From Diaphorobacter caeni (GTDB taxonomy: Bacteria; Pseudomonadota; Gammaproteobacteria; Burkholderiales; Burkholderiaceae_C), in NCBI RefSeq assembly GCF_015354245.1, contig NZ_JADKYZ010000009.1, forward strand, positions 124,001-188,000: a stretch of DNA of 64,000 bases, read 5' to 3'. Made by a program: the position numbers and the translations under genes. Positions 26,496-35,713 of the stretch are shown here, piece after piece; position 1 is the stretch's first letter, and every line of letters begins with the position of its first letter. A model generated the notes under the pieces. That model had not been told where the DNA came from. It did no database searches and saw only the letters and a program-made list of their open reading frames with translations.

Positions 26496-26502
26496 TTTTG
26501 AC

Positions 26503-27453
26503 ATGCATCACTCATCACACCCCTTCGGCACGCTCAACGCGGATCAGCAGGCGCAACTCGACGCGGCCGGAGCCATCTGGGCCACCGACATCAATGCGCA
26601 TCGCGATCTGGCGGTGAAGACCTACTCGCCGCTGGTGCTGCAGACCGACAACGGCGGCATCGACGTGGAGCGCGATGTCCACTACGGAGAAGCGGAGCGC
26701 CAGCGGCTCGACGTCTACAGCCGCGCGGCATGGCGCAACGCGGCGGCAAAGCCCCGCGACGTGCTCATGTTCTTTCACGGCGGTGCCTTCATCCGCGGCA
26801 ACAAGAGTGCCAACGGCGCCATCTATGACAACGTCACCTACTGGTTCGCGCACCAGAACTGCGTCGCGGTGAATGTGGAATATCGCCTTGCCCACGATGC
26901 GCCCTATCCCGGAGGCGCGGATGACGTGATCGCCGCCGTGCGCTGGGTGCAGCGGCACATCGCGGCCTTCGGCGGCAACCCCGCGCGCATCTTTCTCATG
27001 GGCCACTCGGCGGGCGGCTCGCATGTGGCGAGCGCCCTGTTCGATCCCGCCGTGAACGGCCGGCTCACGGAGGATGACATCGCGGGCGCCATGCTGATCA
27101 GCGCGCGCCTCACCGCCGATGTGCTGCCCGACAACCCCAACGCCAACGGCGTGCGCGCCTATTTCGGCGAAGACGCATCGCTTTACGCCGCGCGCTCCCC
27201 CTCCTCCCATGTGCAGCGCTGCAACGTGCCGTTGCTGATCGCCGTGGCCGAACACGAGAACACGCATCTGGACCGCTACGGCCAGGAATTCTTCGAGGCC
27301 GCAAAGCAGCCACCGCGCACCGCCCTCACCCGCTTCACCGCGCTGCCCCGGCACAACCACACCTCCATCGTCGCCCACTTCAACAGCGGCGAGGAAACAC
27401 TGGGCCCCGAACTCATCGCCTTCATGCGCGACGCGCAAACGCCCGCAGCCTGA
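26503..27453 (+). CDS. alpha/beta hydrolase (hormone-sensitive-lipase-like esterase)
   Basis: 316 residues. The oxyanion motif HGGAF is in LMFFHGGAFIRGNK, the nucleophile Ser in GHSAGG, and the catalytic His in LPRHNHTSIV; the acid is probably in VAEHENTHLD. This set is found in carboxylesterases and in alpha/beta-fold arylformamidases. No ribosome site precedes the ATG, in keeping with a leaderless mRNA. It heads an operon with a DapA-family lyase and a RidA protein. A kynurenine formamidase role is possible because kynureninase is nearby, but this is speculation. Confidence 0.85.
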   Translation: MHHSSHPFGTLNADQQAQLDAAGAIWATDINAHRDLAVKTYSPLVLQTDNGGIDVERDVHYGEAERQRLDVYSRAAWRNAAAKPRDVLMFFHGGAFIRGNKSANGAIYDNVTYWFAHQNCVAVNVEYRLAHDAPYPGGADDVIAAVRWVQRHIAAFGGNPARIFLMGHSAGGSHVASALFDPAVNGRLTEDDIAGAMLISARLTADVLPDNPNANGVRAYFGEDASLYAARSPSSHVQRCNVPLLIAVAEHENTHLDRYGQEFFEAAKQPPRTALTRFTALPRHNHTSIVAHFNSGEETLGPELIAFMRDAQTPAA

Positions 27454-27504
27454 GATCGCCAACACGCTCTGAGCACCCGATATTCAACAACGGAGACAGC
27501 CACA

Positions 27505-28452
27505 ATGACGGACAACACACCACGCACCACGCCACGCAGCCCGCAGGTTTTCACCCCCGCGCTCACGCCCTTCAACGCCGACCTCACGGTCAACAGCACG
27601 GCCTTCATCCACTTTTGCCGCTGGCTTGTTTCGCAAGGCGCTGGTCTGGCGGTGTTCGGCACCAACAGCGAAGCCAACTCGCTCGGGCTCGAAGAAAAGA
27701 TCACGCTGCTCGAGCAACTGGTCGACGCGGGCATCCCAGCCAACCGCGTGATTCCCGGCACCGGCCTCTGCGCCCTGCCCGAGACCATCTCGCTCACGCG
27801 CGCCGCGGTGGCGCTGGGCTGCGCAGGCACGCTGACCCTGCCGCCGTTCTACTTCAAACCCGCATCCGACGACGGCCTCTTCGCCTACTACGCCAACATC
27901 ATCGAGTCCGTGGGTTCCGACCGGCTCAAACTCTACCTCTATCACATCCCCCAGTTCACCGGCGTGCCCATCAGCTGCGATTTGATCGCGCGCCTGATCA
28001 AGTCGTACCCGCGTACCGTCGTCGGCATCAAAGACAGCTCGGGCAACTGGGAAAACACCGAACGGATGCTGCGCGAATTCCCCGGCTTCGAGGTCTACCC
28101 CGCCTCTGAAGCCCTGCTCGAAAAGGCCCTGCCGCTCGGCGCTGCGGGCTGCATCTCGGCCACCGCCAACGTCCAGCCACAGCTGATCGACCGCGCGCTC
28201 AAGGCCTGGGGAACACCGGAGTTCGACGCGATGCAAGCCCAGCTCAAGGCAGTGCGCAACATCTTCCAGTCCCAGCCCATGATCCCCGCGCTCAAGCATG
28301 TCGTCGCCAAGGCCTTTGGCGACAAGGAATGGGAACATGTGCGCCCACCGCTGACACCCGCTAACCCATCTTGGGCCGACGGCATGATGGCGCAACTGCG
28401 CGACATCGGCTTCGATATGGGCGTGAAGGGCATGGAAGGCATGCAGCGATGA
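27505..28452 (+). CDS. dihydrodipicolinate synthase (DapA) family lyase/aldolase
   Basis: 315 residues, a (beta/alpha)8 barrel of the N-acetylneuraminate lyase superfamily. The Schiff-base Lys is in VVGIKDSSGNW, the conserved Tyr in LYLYHIPQFTG, and the carboxylate-binding loop is GTNSEANSL in place of the usual GTTGE. Members cleave or condense 2-oxoacids, including hydratase-aldolases of aromatic pathways. The departure from GTTGE and the cluster context argue against lysine biosynthesis. It overlaps the next gene by four bases (ATGA). Confidence 0.87.
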   Translation: MTDNTPRTTPRSPQVFTPALTPFNADLTVNSTAFIHFCRWLVSQGAGLAVFGTNSEANSLGLEEKITLLEQLVDAGIPANRVIPGTGLCALPETISLTRAAVALGCAGTLTLPPFYFKPASDDGLFAYYANIIESVGSDRLKLYLYHIPQFTGVPISCDLIARLIKSYPRTVVGIKDSSGNWENTERMLREFPGFEVYPASEALLEKALPLGAAGCISATANVQPQLIDRALKAWGTPEFDAMQAQLKAVRNIFQSQPMIPALKHVVAKAFGDKEWEHVRPPLTPANPSWADGMMAQLRDIGFDMGVKGMEGMQR

Positions 28453-28862
28453 CGATCGGCGCGGCCCCCACAGGCCTGCCGAAACCGCTCGGCAACTACG
28501 CACGCTGGCGACAGAACGGCAACACCATCTACGTCGCCGGCGTGAGCGCGCGCATGCCCGATGGCAACATCGACGGCGTGCGGCACCACGCCGACGGCCA
28601 CGTCGAATACGACGTGCCCACGCAGACAAGACGCGTGCTGCGCAACATCGAAGCCATCCTGAGCGAAGCCGGAGCGAGCCTTACGGACTGCATCGACCTG
28701 ACCTGCTACCTCGTCGATCAGGGCGACTTCGCCGCGTTCAACGAAGCATGGGCGGAGTTCTTCGACGAACACCAAGCGCCGACACGCACCACCATCGTCG
28801 TGCGCGGCTTGCCGCATCCGGACATGGTGGTGGAGATCAAGGCCGTGGCCTGCATCGGCTAG
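28449..28862 (+). CDS. RidA family protein (aminomuconate-deaminase-like)
   Basis: 137 residues. The active-site Arg is in APTRTTIVV and the Glu in MVVEIKAVA, both canonical. The RGLPHPDMVVEIKA stretch is close to the deaminase at 41466-41897 in the nba-type operon. It is translationally coupled to the DapA-family gene. Hydrolysis of an enamine/imine to a 2-oxoacid would fit that partnership, and points to a nitrogen-containing substrate for this pathway. Confidence 0.87.
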   Translation: MTIGAAPTGLPKPLGNYARWRQNGNTIYVAGVSARMPDGNIDGVRHHADGHVEYDVPTQTRRVLRNIEAILSEAGASLTDCIDLTCYLVDQGDFAAFNEAWAEFFDEHQAPTRTTIVVRGLPHPDMVVEIKAVACIG

Positions 28863-29412
28863 CCAGACCGCCCGGGGTGCTGCATTCTTTCGCCTGAAAA
28901 TGAAAGAACATGACCAGATCGCCAACGGTCTGCACCTTGCCGAAATAAGGATTCGCCGCCCCGTTGTCGAGCGAGCGCCCCGCGCGCCGCGCGACCTCGG
29001 GCGCAACGGCCATGTCGAGGTCGTCGGCATCGAAAAACATATCATCCAAGCGATCGGAAGCCCGGACCGGAAATGCCGCGCGGCGTGCTTCCAGCTCCTG
29101 CAGCAGCGTGTCGTGGACGGCACGGATGATCCACGTATCCACCACCCGCGTGTCAAAGCTGCGCGCAAATTGGCAGATCGATTCACCTTGCCGCTCTGCG
29201 GCCAGTTGAAGCAGACGGGCGCGGCGCTTGGATTCCGTCGAGCCGGCTGCGATGCCGGCTACCGCGACAAAAGCGGTTACCGCCAAAACTGCCTGAATCG
29301 ATGCCATCCACCAGAACGCCAGCGCCATGGCGGCAAAGAAGCAGCACAGGGCCGTCGGCGCTGCACGAGACGGGGTTCTGCGTGGAGGGATGTGGCGGGA
29401 AGGTAAGCGCAT
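28837..29412 (-). CDS. hypothetical protein with two N-terminal membrane segments
   Basis: 191 residues, not assigned to a family. A basic start (MRLPSRHIPPRRTPSR) is followed by two hydrophobic stretches (ALCCFFAAMALAFWWMASIQ and VLAVTAFVAVAGIAAG), then a soluble domain with a charged helix and an acidic loop (DRLDDMFFDADDLDMAVAPE). The 3' end overlaps the convergent RidA gene by 26 bp. The coding pattern seems real, but no function is offered. Confidence 0.55.
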   Translation of the reverse strand: MRLPSRHIPPRRTPSRAAPTALCCFFAAMALAFWWMASIQAVLAVTAFVAVAGIAAGSTESKRRARLLQLAAERQGESICQFARSFDTRVVDTWIIRAVHDTLLQELEARRAAFPVRASDRLDDMFFDADDLDMAVAPEVARRAGRSLDNGAANPYFGKVQTVGDLVMFFHFQAKECSTPGGLASRCRPRP

Positions 29413-29676
29413 AGTGTCGTCCTCTGCGCACGCATTCTGCCAGTCTCCGCGCCTGCAACGCGTTCCGGCTCTCCGTTGTGTCGCTTGGGTATTTCCGAGA
29501 GAGGCAATTACACGGCGAATTCAGATTCAGCTTGCTGCCAACAGCAGGCATTCGACATTCGACCTCCGATGTCATCAAATGCATGCCGTTGAGTTTCCGC
29601 GATCACGACCGAATTTCTCTGAAACACACGAAACTCGCCAGCGACCGTCCGTACGACCACACCTACAATTTGGCCC

Positions 29677-30252
29677 ATGAAAACGCAGTACTACACCGCC
29701 ACCAGCCTGGACGGCTTCCTCGCAACCGAGGACGACTCCCTGGATTGGCTTTTCGCCTTGGGCAACGTGAATGAGTCCAGCTATCCAACGTTCATTTCCC
29801 ACGTTGGAGCTTTGGCTATGGGCTCTTCCACCTACGAGTGGATGTTGCGCAATGCTGAAAAAGTGGCTTCGGAGACGGGTTCTCCATGGCCATATTCACA
29901 GCCCGCGTGGGTATTTACCAGCCGCGAGCTTCAGAACATTGGCGGTGCGAATATCCAATTCGTCAACGGCGATGTGCGATCCGTCCATGCCGCGATGCGC
30001 GCCGTTGCGGGGGACAAGAACATTTGGATCGTCGGTGGTGGCGATCTTGCCGGGCAGTTCTACGACGCTGAATTGCTGGATGAAATCATTGTCCAGATCG
30101 GCGCTGTGACGCTGGGCAAAGGCAAGCCATTGTTCCCGCGCAGAGCACTCCATCCCAGTCTGCAACTTGCGTCTGTTCACAAGATGGGCGCAGGCATGGC
30201 GGAATTGCGCTACGAGGTGCAAAGGCAGACGCCGAACGAGCAAGGTGCATGA
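29677..30252 (+). CDS. dihydrofolate reductase family protein (RibD C-terminal-like)
   Basis: 191 residues starting MKTQYYTATSLDGFLATEDD. The LDGF, AMGSSTYEWM and IWIVGGGDLAGQF motifs are those of the RibD C-terminal/YyaP family, a DHFR-like fold that binds NAD(P)H. DELLDEIIVQIGAVTLGKGKPLF is the typical end. It stands alone between two divergent or convergent units. The 264 bp upstream contain no other gene that I can see. The substrate is unknown; such genes are often isolated. Confidence 0.85.
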   Translation: MKTQYYTATSLDGFLATEDDSLDWLFALGNVNESSYPTFISHVGALAMGSSTYEWMLRNAEKVASETGSPWPYSQPAWVFTSRELQNIGGANIQFVNGDVRSVHAAMRAVAGDKNIWIVGGGDLAGQFYDAELLDEIIVQIGAVTLGKGKPLFPRRALHPSLQLASVHKMGAGMAELRYEVQRQTPNEQGA

Positions 30253-30314
30253 AAGCTCAACGTCGCACCTAAGAAAGGACGACCAGCGCCTCCACAACAG
30301 AAAAGGCCGCGCAC

Positions 30315-30343
30315 AAAAAAAGGCCGTGTACAAAGCAGCGGCC
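30315..30343 (-). terminator. intrinsic terminator of the kynU operon
   Basis: On the minus strand GGCCG, a 12-base loop, CGGCC is followed by seven T. A second aaaaggccg unit 17 bp to the left repeats the pattern. It lies about 80 bp beyond the kynU stop. Confidence 0.65.
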
Positions 30344-30423
30344 CAGACCTTCAAACCCTGGCTGCAGCACATCCAGAACGCGCCGCAGCCAGTCAGTCAG
30401 TCAAATATCAACCCTGAATCCAA

Positions 30424-31698
30424 TCAGGTCACCGTCCCGCGCTGATGGAACTTCGGCTGGTCCCAGCTCTTGCTCACCAGAATGTCCTTGAGCACCGCGA
30501 CCGCGTTCCACACGTCTTCAAACCCGATGTACAGCGGCGTGAAGCCGAAGCGCATGATCTTGGGCTCGCGGTAGTCCGGGATCACGCCGCGCTCGATCAG
30601 GGCCTGCACCACGGCAAAGCCGTGCGGGTGTTCAAAGCCGACCTGGCTGCCGCGGTACTTGGTGTCCAGCGGGGTGTTCAGCGTGAGCGGGAAGCCCTCG
30701 CACTCCTGATTCACCAGATCGATGAACAGCGTGGTCAACTGGAGTGACTTCACGCGCAGCTCGTCCATGTTGGTGTCGGCAAAGGTGTCGAGGCCGTTTT
30801 CCACCATGGCGAGCGAGGTGATGGCCTGGGTGCCGCAGAGATAGCGCTTGACGCCCTGATGCGGGTCGTAGTTCGACTCCATCGCGAAGGGGCGGGCGTG
30901 GCCCCACCAGCCGGACAGGGGCTGCCAGAAGCTTTCCTGGTACTTGGGGTTGACCCAGAGGAACGCGGGCGAACCGGGGCCGCCGTTCAGGAACTTGTAG
31001 GTGCAGCCGACGGCGTAGTCAGCGTTCGCGCCGTTCAGGTCAACGGGCACCGCGCCTGCGGAGTGGCACAGATCCCAGATCGTGAGCGCGCCGACCTTGT
31101 GAGCCTTGGCGGTGATGTCGGCCATGTCGTACATGTAGCCGGTCTGGTAGTTCACGTGGGTCAGCAGCACCACGGCGACGTCTTCGGTCAGTGCGGCTTC
31201 AAGACCTGCGGCGCCGTCAACGAGGCGCAGTTCGTAGTCTGCGCTGCCGAGCGAGCTCAGCATGTCCATCAGTCCCTGGGTGATGTACAGGTCGGTCGGG
31301 AAGTTGTTGCGCTCGGAGACGATGACGCGGCGCGCGGGCGCCTTTTCCTTTTGCTGGCGCAGCGCGGCGGCCATCACCTTGAACAGGTTGGTGGACGTGG
31401 TGTCGGTCACGATGACCTCGTTGTCCTTGCCGCCCACGAGGCGCGCGAGCTGGTTGCCGAGCTTTCGCGGCATGTCGAACCAGCCGGCGGTGTTCCAGCT
31501 GCGGATCAGGCCCACGCCCCATTCTTGGGTGATGACGTCTTGCGCGCGCTTGGCCGATGTCTTGGGCATGGCGCCGAGCGAGTTGCCGTCGAGGTAGATG
31601 ACGTCGGAGGGCAGATCGAACTGGTCGCGCAGCTTCGCCAGCGGGTCGCTCGCGTCCAGAGCGCGGCAGTCGGCGAGTGTGATTTTCTGGGTTGTCAT
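30424..31698 (-). CDS. kynU: kynureninase
   Basis: 424 residues from the ATG at 31698 ([20 protein letters not shown]). A fold-type I PLP enzyme: the cofactor Lys is in [18 protein letters not shown], the Asp in [10 protein letters not shown], and [12 protein letters not shown] is at the N-terminus. It cleaves kynurenine (or 3-hydroxykynurenine) to anthranilate (or 3-hydroxyanthranilate) plus alanine. It is the last gene behind a three-gene ABC transporter. Its 3-hydroxyanthranilate product would feed the operon at 37.9-43.5 kb; tryptophan dioxygenase and kynurenine monooxygenase are not in the window. Confidence 0.96.
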   Translation of the reverse strand: MTTQKITLADCRALDASDPLAKLRDQFDLPSDVIYLDGNSLGAMPKTSAKRAQDVITQEWGVGLIRSWNTAGWFDMPRKLGNQLARLVGGKDNEVIVTDTTSTNLFKVMAAALRQQKEKAPARRVIVSERNNFPTDLYITQGLMDMLSSLGSADYELRLVDGAAGLEAALTEDVAVVLLTHVNYQTGYMYDMADITAKAHKVGALTIWDLCHSAGAVPVDLNGANADYAVGCTYKFLNGGPGSPAFLWVNPKYQESFWQPLSGWWGHARPFAMESNYDPHQGVKRYLCGTQAITSLAMVENGLDTFADTNMDELRVKSLQLTTLFIDLVNQECEGFPLTLNTPLDTKYRGSQVGFEHPHGFAVVQALIERGVIPDYREPKIMRFGFTPLYIGFEDVWNAVAVLKDILVSKSWDQPKFHQRGTVT

Positions 31699-31810
31699 GA
31701 AAGGTCCTGTCGAGAATGGCCGCCCCGCTGGGATGCCGTTATGGGGCACCAGGGGGGCGTGGAGTAAAAATGGCCGGAATGGATTCTTGGTGTCGTGCGC
31801 CGATTCGGCA

Positions 31811-32755
31811 TCAAGCTGCAGGTCGCTCGCGCATGGCCTCGCGGCCAGGGGCGCTGCCGCTCTTGCGGCCACCGCGCAGCGATGGCAGGCCGAGCATGAA
31901 CAGCACGAACAGGCCGGTGGCGAGCTTGAGATCCGGCGGCGGCATGTTGGCGGCCAGGCACAGCGAGATCAGCTGATAGTAGATCAGCGCGCCGACGATG
32001 GGAGCGAGCAGTTGGCGGAACACGGTCTGGTTGCCGATGATGGCCTCGCCGATCATCAGCGCGGCCAGTCCGTTGATCAGCACACCCAGGCCCATGTTGA
32101 TGTCGCCGAAGCCCTGCGACTGCACCATCAGCGCGCCCGCCATGGCGGAGAAGCCACCGGCGATGCCGATGCCGATGATGGTGGCGGTCCAGACGTTGAT
32201 GCCCTGCGCTTCCGACATGTCGGGGTTGGCGCCCACGGCGCGCATGGCGGTGCCCTTCTCGGTCTTGAAGAAGTAGTTCATCACGAAGAAGGCGATGGCC
32301 AGCAGCACGCCGACGATGGCGATCTTGTTCCAGGGAGAGCCCGCGTCGGCCACGGGAATCACGTCCAGAATGCTGTCGCTGCCGAACAGCGAGATGTTGG
32401 ATCGGCCCATGATGCGCAGGTTGATGCTGTAGAGCATCGTCGTCATCAAGATACCAGCGAGCAGCGTGTGGATGCGAAAGCGCAGGTGGATGTAGGCGGT
32501 GCAGCATCCCGCGATGAAGCCCGCGAGAATGGCGACGGCCACGGCCAGCCAAGGATTCACACCGGAGACGATGAGCACGGTGGCGACGCAGCCGCCGAGC
32601 GGGAACGCGCCCTCCGCCGTCATGTCGGGGAAGTTAAGCACGCGAAAAGGCAGCATGATGCCAAGCACCACGAAGCCCATGATCAGGCTCTGCGCGATGG
32701 TGACGGGAATCAGTGCGTAGAACGTCGAAAAGGTGGTTTGGATGAATTCGGTCAT
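31811..32755 (-). CDS. ABC transporter permease, TrpY-like
   Basis: 314 residues with about eight to nine membrane helices. [20 protein letters not shown] near the N-terminus and the [20 protein letters not shown] loop belong to the branched-chain/purine/tryptophan permease family (the TrpXYZ-type system). The tail is basic and polar ([18 protein letters not shown]). It begins five bases after the ATPase gene. It most likely carries tryptophan or kynurenine, judged from kynU in the same unit. Confidence 0.87.
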   Translation of the reverse strand: MTEFIQTTFSTFYALIPVTIAQSLIMGFVVLGIMLPFRVLNFPDMTAEGAFPLGGCVATVLIVSGVNPWLAVAVAILAGFIAGCCTAYIHLRFRIHTLLAGILMTTMLYSINLRIMGRSNISLFGSDSILDVIPVADAGSPWNKIAIVGVLLAIAFFVMNYFFKTEKGTAMRAVGANPDMSEAQGINVWTATIIGIGIAGGFSAMAGALMVQSQGFGDINMGLGVLINGLAALMIGEAIIGNQTVFRQLLAPIVGALIYYQLISLCLAANMPPPDLKLATGLFVLFMLGLPSLRGGRKSGSAPGREAMRERPAA

Positions 32756-32760
32756 GGTGA

Positions 32761-33540
32761 TCAGCTCGCCAGCAACATGCGGTCGCTCTTGGTGGAGAAG
32801 TGGGAGATCAGGTCGGGCACGGTGAGGCCCTTCTTTTCATCGGGGCCGATCTCCAGTTTCACGCGGCCCGCGTCCACCATGAACACGCGGTGGCCAAAGT
32901 CGATGGCGTGCTGCATGTTGTGGGTGACCATCAGCACGGTGAGCTTGAAGGCCTCGACCGCCTTGACGGTGGCCGCCATCACGAGGTCTGCGGTACGCGG
33001 ATCGAGCGCAGCCGTGTGCTCGTCGAGCAGCAGCAGTTGGGGCGATGTGCTCACCGCCATCACCAGCGAGAGCGACTGGCGCTGTCCGCCCGAGAGCAGG
33101 TCGACGCGCGCGTCGAGCCGGTCTTCAAGGCCGAGGCCCAGCACCGACAGGCGCTCGCGGTACAGCGCGCGGCGTGCCGCCGTGAGGCCGGGGCGCAGCG
33201 TGCGCTTTTGCACGCGCAGCTCGGCCAGCAGCATGTTCTCGGCAATCGTCATGCTGGCGGCAGTGCCCTTCATCGGATCCTGGAACACGCGGGTGATGCG
33301 CTCGGCACGCTTGTGCACGGGCAGATGGGTGACGTCCTCGTGGCCGACCACCACCGAGCCCGAATCGAGCGGCAGTGCGCCGCTGATGGCGTTGAGCATG
33401 GTGCTCTTGCCAGCGCCGTTGGTGCCGATGATGATGCCGAACTCCCCTGTGCCCAGTTTGAGGTTCAGGTCGTTGAGCGCGATCTTCTCGTCGGGCTTGC
33501 CGCGATAGAACACCTTGCGTGCGTTTCTTACTTCCAGCAT
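32761..33540 (-). CDS. ABC transporter ATP-binding protein, TrpZ-like
   Basis: 259 residues from the ATG at 33540. Walker A GTNGAGKST, signature LLSGGQRQSLSL, Walker B LLLLDEHTAALDP (Glu after Asp is present) and the switch His in LMVTHNM. One ATPase is paired with one permease, so a homodimer of each would form the transporter. It is 110 bp after the binding-protein gene. Confidence 0.93.
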   Translation of the reverse strand: MLEVRNARKVFYRGKPDEKIALNDLNLKLGTGEFGIIIGTNGAGKSTMLNAISGALPLDSGSVVVGHEDVTHLPVHKRAERITRVFQDPMKGTAASMTIAENMLLAELRVQKRTLRPGLTAARRALYRERLSVLGLGLEDRLDARVDLLSGGQRQSLSLVMAVSTSPQLLLLDEHTAALDPRTADLVMAATVKAVEAFKLTVLMVTHNMQHAIDFGHRVFMVDAGRVKLEIGPDEKKGLTVPDLISHFSTKSDRMLLAS

Positions 33541-33650
33541 GACTGTCTTGTCTCCTCGGATTGCTCGCCGGGCGAAGGCTTGGATAGACACCCTCGCCCG
33601 GTTTGAATCACGTTTGAATCACTGTCCCGTTAACGTGGCGCTGGAGGCCA

Positions 33651-34643
33651 TCAGTCCACAAAGCACTTGCAGTCCGCGATGGACGCGGGCGCGGTCATCT
33701 TGAAGGCCTTGAGCGCGGAGCGCGAGACGACGGTCTCGTGGTCGGCCAGCGTGGGCTTCATCGGGGCGATGTTCTTGGGGTCTTCACCACGCAGAATGCG
33801 CGCGGCGATCTTGCCCGCGTTCTCGCCGACCTTCTCGTAGCGCACGGCCACGGCCGCCACCACCAGGCCCTTGTGCACCGGCTCGGGGTCCGCGCCCATC
33901 AGCGGAACGCCGATCTGGCGCGCGGCGGCCGATACGGCCGGGGTCGCTGGCTGCAGCAGGTTGGAGGTGGGGTTGTAGAGCACGTCGACCTTGCCCTTGA
34001 GCGAGGTGATGCGCTGCTGGATGTCGTTGGCGTTGTCCACCCCCACCGAGACGATCTTGTAGTCGCTGCCGGCACCGGCCTGCTTGACCTTCTCGAGCAG
34101 AGCCACGTCGTTGGCCTCGCCGGGGTTGTAAGGCATGCCGAAATTCTTGGAATTGGGCACCAGCTTGTGAGCGAACTGCATCACGGCGTTCATGTCCTGC
34201 AGGTCGGACGAACCGGTGATGCCGACATCGCCCTTGTCCCACGACGGCGTGAGCTTGGCCGCCACCGGATCCGTCACCACGCTGAAGACCACCGGAATGC
34301 CGGAGTTCTGCAGCGTCTTCTTGGCGACCTGGGAGACCGGCGTGGTGATGGTCATCATCAGCTTGGGCTTGCCCGCCTGCAGCTTGGCGATCATCTGCGG
34401 CAGCAAAGTGGCGTCGAAGTTGGTGTGGCTCAGTTCGTAGACCACGTCCTTGCCTTCCACAAAGCCTTCCTTGGCGAGCTGCTTCTTGAAGCCGGTCACG
34501 GATTCGTTGAGCTGCGGGTGATCACCGAAATTGGCGATGGCGATCTTCATCGGCTCGGCCCAGACGCTGCCGGCGAATGCGGTCAGCAGAGCACCTGCGA
34601 TCAGCGCCTTGTTGAAACCCGTGCGGGATGTGGTGGCAACCAT
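33651..34643 (-). CDS. ABC transporter substrate-binding protein, TrpX-like
   Basis: 330 residues. The signal peptide is MVATTSRTGFNKALIAGALL with cleavage near AWA/EPMK (about residue 29). MKIAIANFGDHPQLNESVTGFK and the TPVSQVAKKTLQNSGIPVVF segment match the ABC_sub_bind family that includes TrpX. It is exported to the periplasm. It is first in the transporter-kynU unit and diverges from a GntR regulator. Confidence 0.9.
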   Translation of the reverse strand: MVATTSRTGFNKALIAGALLTAFAGSVWAEPMKIAIANFGDHPQLNESVTGFKKQLAKEGFVEGKDVVYELSHTNFDATLLPQMIAKLQAGKPKLMMTITTPVSQVAKKTLQNSGIPVVFSVVTDPVAAKLTPSWDKGDVGITGSSDLQDMNAVMQFAHKLVPNSKNFGMPYNPGEANDVALLEKVKQAGAGSDYKIVSVGVDNANDIQQRITSLKGKVDVLYNPTSNLLQPATPAVSAAARQIGVPLMGADPEPVHKGLVVAAVAVRYEKVGENAGKIAARILRGEDPKNIAPMKPTLADHETVVSRSALKAFKMTAPASIADCKCFVD

Positions 34644-34754
34644 GTCTTGTCTCCTGAGTTGCCCGGCGTTCAGGGTGCCGGGTCGTTAGGGTTAGAGGGA
34701 GGTATCTGCAACGCAAAAATAATATATAGTTTGCGGGATCGAATATTAAGTTAC

Positions 34755-34777
34755 ATACCAGATATAGATCTTGGTAT
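34755..34777. promoter_or_regulatory. everted TGGTAT half-sites between trpX-like and GntR genes
   Basis: ATACCA at 34755-34760 and TGGTAT at 34772-34777 are separated by eleven bases. The hexamers are the same halves that overlap in the GGTATACC palindromes, but point outward. The spot is the divergent promoter of the ABC-kynU operon and the GntR gene. Confidence 0.5.
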
Positions 34778-34807
34778 TTACCCTTGAGTGAAAGGTATGC
34801 CATCCAA

Positions 34808-35641
34808 ATGACTGCCGACGGAGACTCCAAGACCGATGCCGCCTACCAATTGCTGCGTCGTGAAATCCTGGCCGCCAGACTGCCTGCCGACACGGCTCTG
34901 CGCCCCAGCTCACTCAAAGCCAGCTATGGCCTGAGCTGGACACCGGTGCGCGAGGCGTTGGCGCGGCTCGAGGCCGAGCGGCTGGTGGTGTACCGGCGCA
35001 ATCGCGGCTTCGCGGTCGCCCCGGTGTCGAGCGAAGAGCTCGACGATCTGCAGCGCGCCCGCCAGGCCATCGAACTGCCGCTCCTGAAGGAGGCCATCGA
35101 GAACGGCGATGCCGAATGGGAGGCGTCTCTCGTGGCCGCGCACCACCGGCTGAGCCGCTGCACGCTGCCGGTGGATGATCCGTCCGAAGAAACGTTGAGC
35201 CAGTGGGAGCACCTTCACGCCGCATTCCACCAGACGCTGCTGAGCGCGGCGGTCTCCAAGTGGCTGCTGCGGTTTCAGGCGCAGATCCACGAACAGCTGC
35301 AGCGCCATCACCGCGTGCTCGCGATTCTTCCGGTGTTCAAGAACAAGCAGGCCGATGCGAAAGAAGCCTTCGACGCGCTGCGCAACGCGATGAGCACCGC
35401 TCACCATACCGAGCTGCTCCACGCGGTGCTGGACCGCGATGTGGACCGCGCCCTGATGCTGATGGCCGAACACGCGGGCACGACCATGGACGTGTTCGAG
35501 CGCACCAACGCCGTGCAGGAACAGCTGGCGCGGCGCAAGGCGAGCAAGGATGGCAAGCCGGCGAGGAAAAGCCCGGCGGCCAAGTCAGCGGCCAGCACCG
35601 CATCCGCGCAGAAAACCAGAAGCAAAAAACAAACAGGATAA
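34808..35641 (+). CDS. GntR-family regulator (FCD subfamily)
   Basis: 277 residues from the ATG at 34808; a TTG at 34784 is an alternative. The winged helix includes LRPSSLKASYGLSWTPVREA, then LARLEAERLVVYRRNRGFAV. The FCD domain contains HAAFHQTLL and ALMLMAEHAGTTMD. Like the other GntR protein here it ends in a Lys/Ala/Ser-rich basic tail (residues ~240-277). It diverges from the TrpXYZ-like transporter and kynU, its probable targets. It may compete for or share the TGGTAT-type sites. Confidence 0.85.
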   Translation: MTADGDSKTDAAYQLLRREILAARLPADTALRPSSLKASYGLSWTPVREALARLEAERLVVYRRNRGFAVAPVSSEELDDLQRARQAIELPLLKEAIENGDAEWEASLVAAHHRLSRCTLPVDDPSEETLSQWEHLHAAFHQTLLSAAVSKWLLRFQAQIHEQLQRHHRVLAILPVFKNKQADAKEAFDALRNAMSTAHHTELLHAVLDRDVDRALMLMAEHAGTTMDVFERTNAVQEQLARRKASKDGKPARKSPAAKSAASTASAQKTRSKKQTG

Positions 35642-35713
35642 GACCAGAAGTCGCGCCCGATCACCGAGCCGACATGCGGCACCACACAAGAAAAACCATC
35701 AGGAGACCCACCC

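Noticed and set aside
27505-28452. Assignment of the DapA-family gene to lysine biosynthesis
   Set aside because: The GTTGE loop is altered and the gene sits in a catabolic operon with a RidA deaminase under an operator shared with transport genes.
30301-30335. Two 17-bp direct copies of aaaaggccgygyacaaa as a possible CRISPR-like or regulatory repeat
   Set aside because: Only two units without spacers; better explained as part of the kynU terminator.
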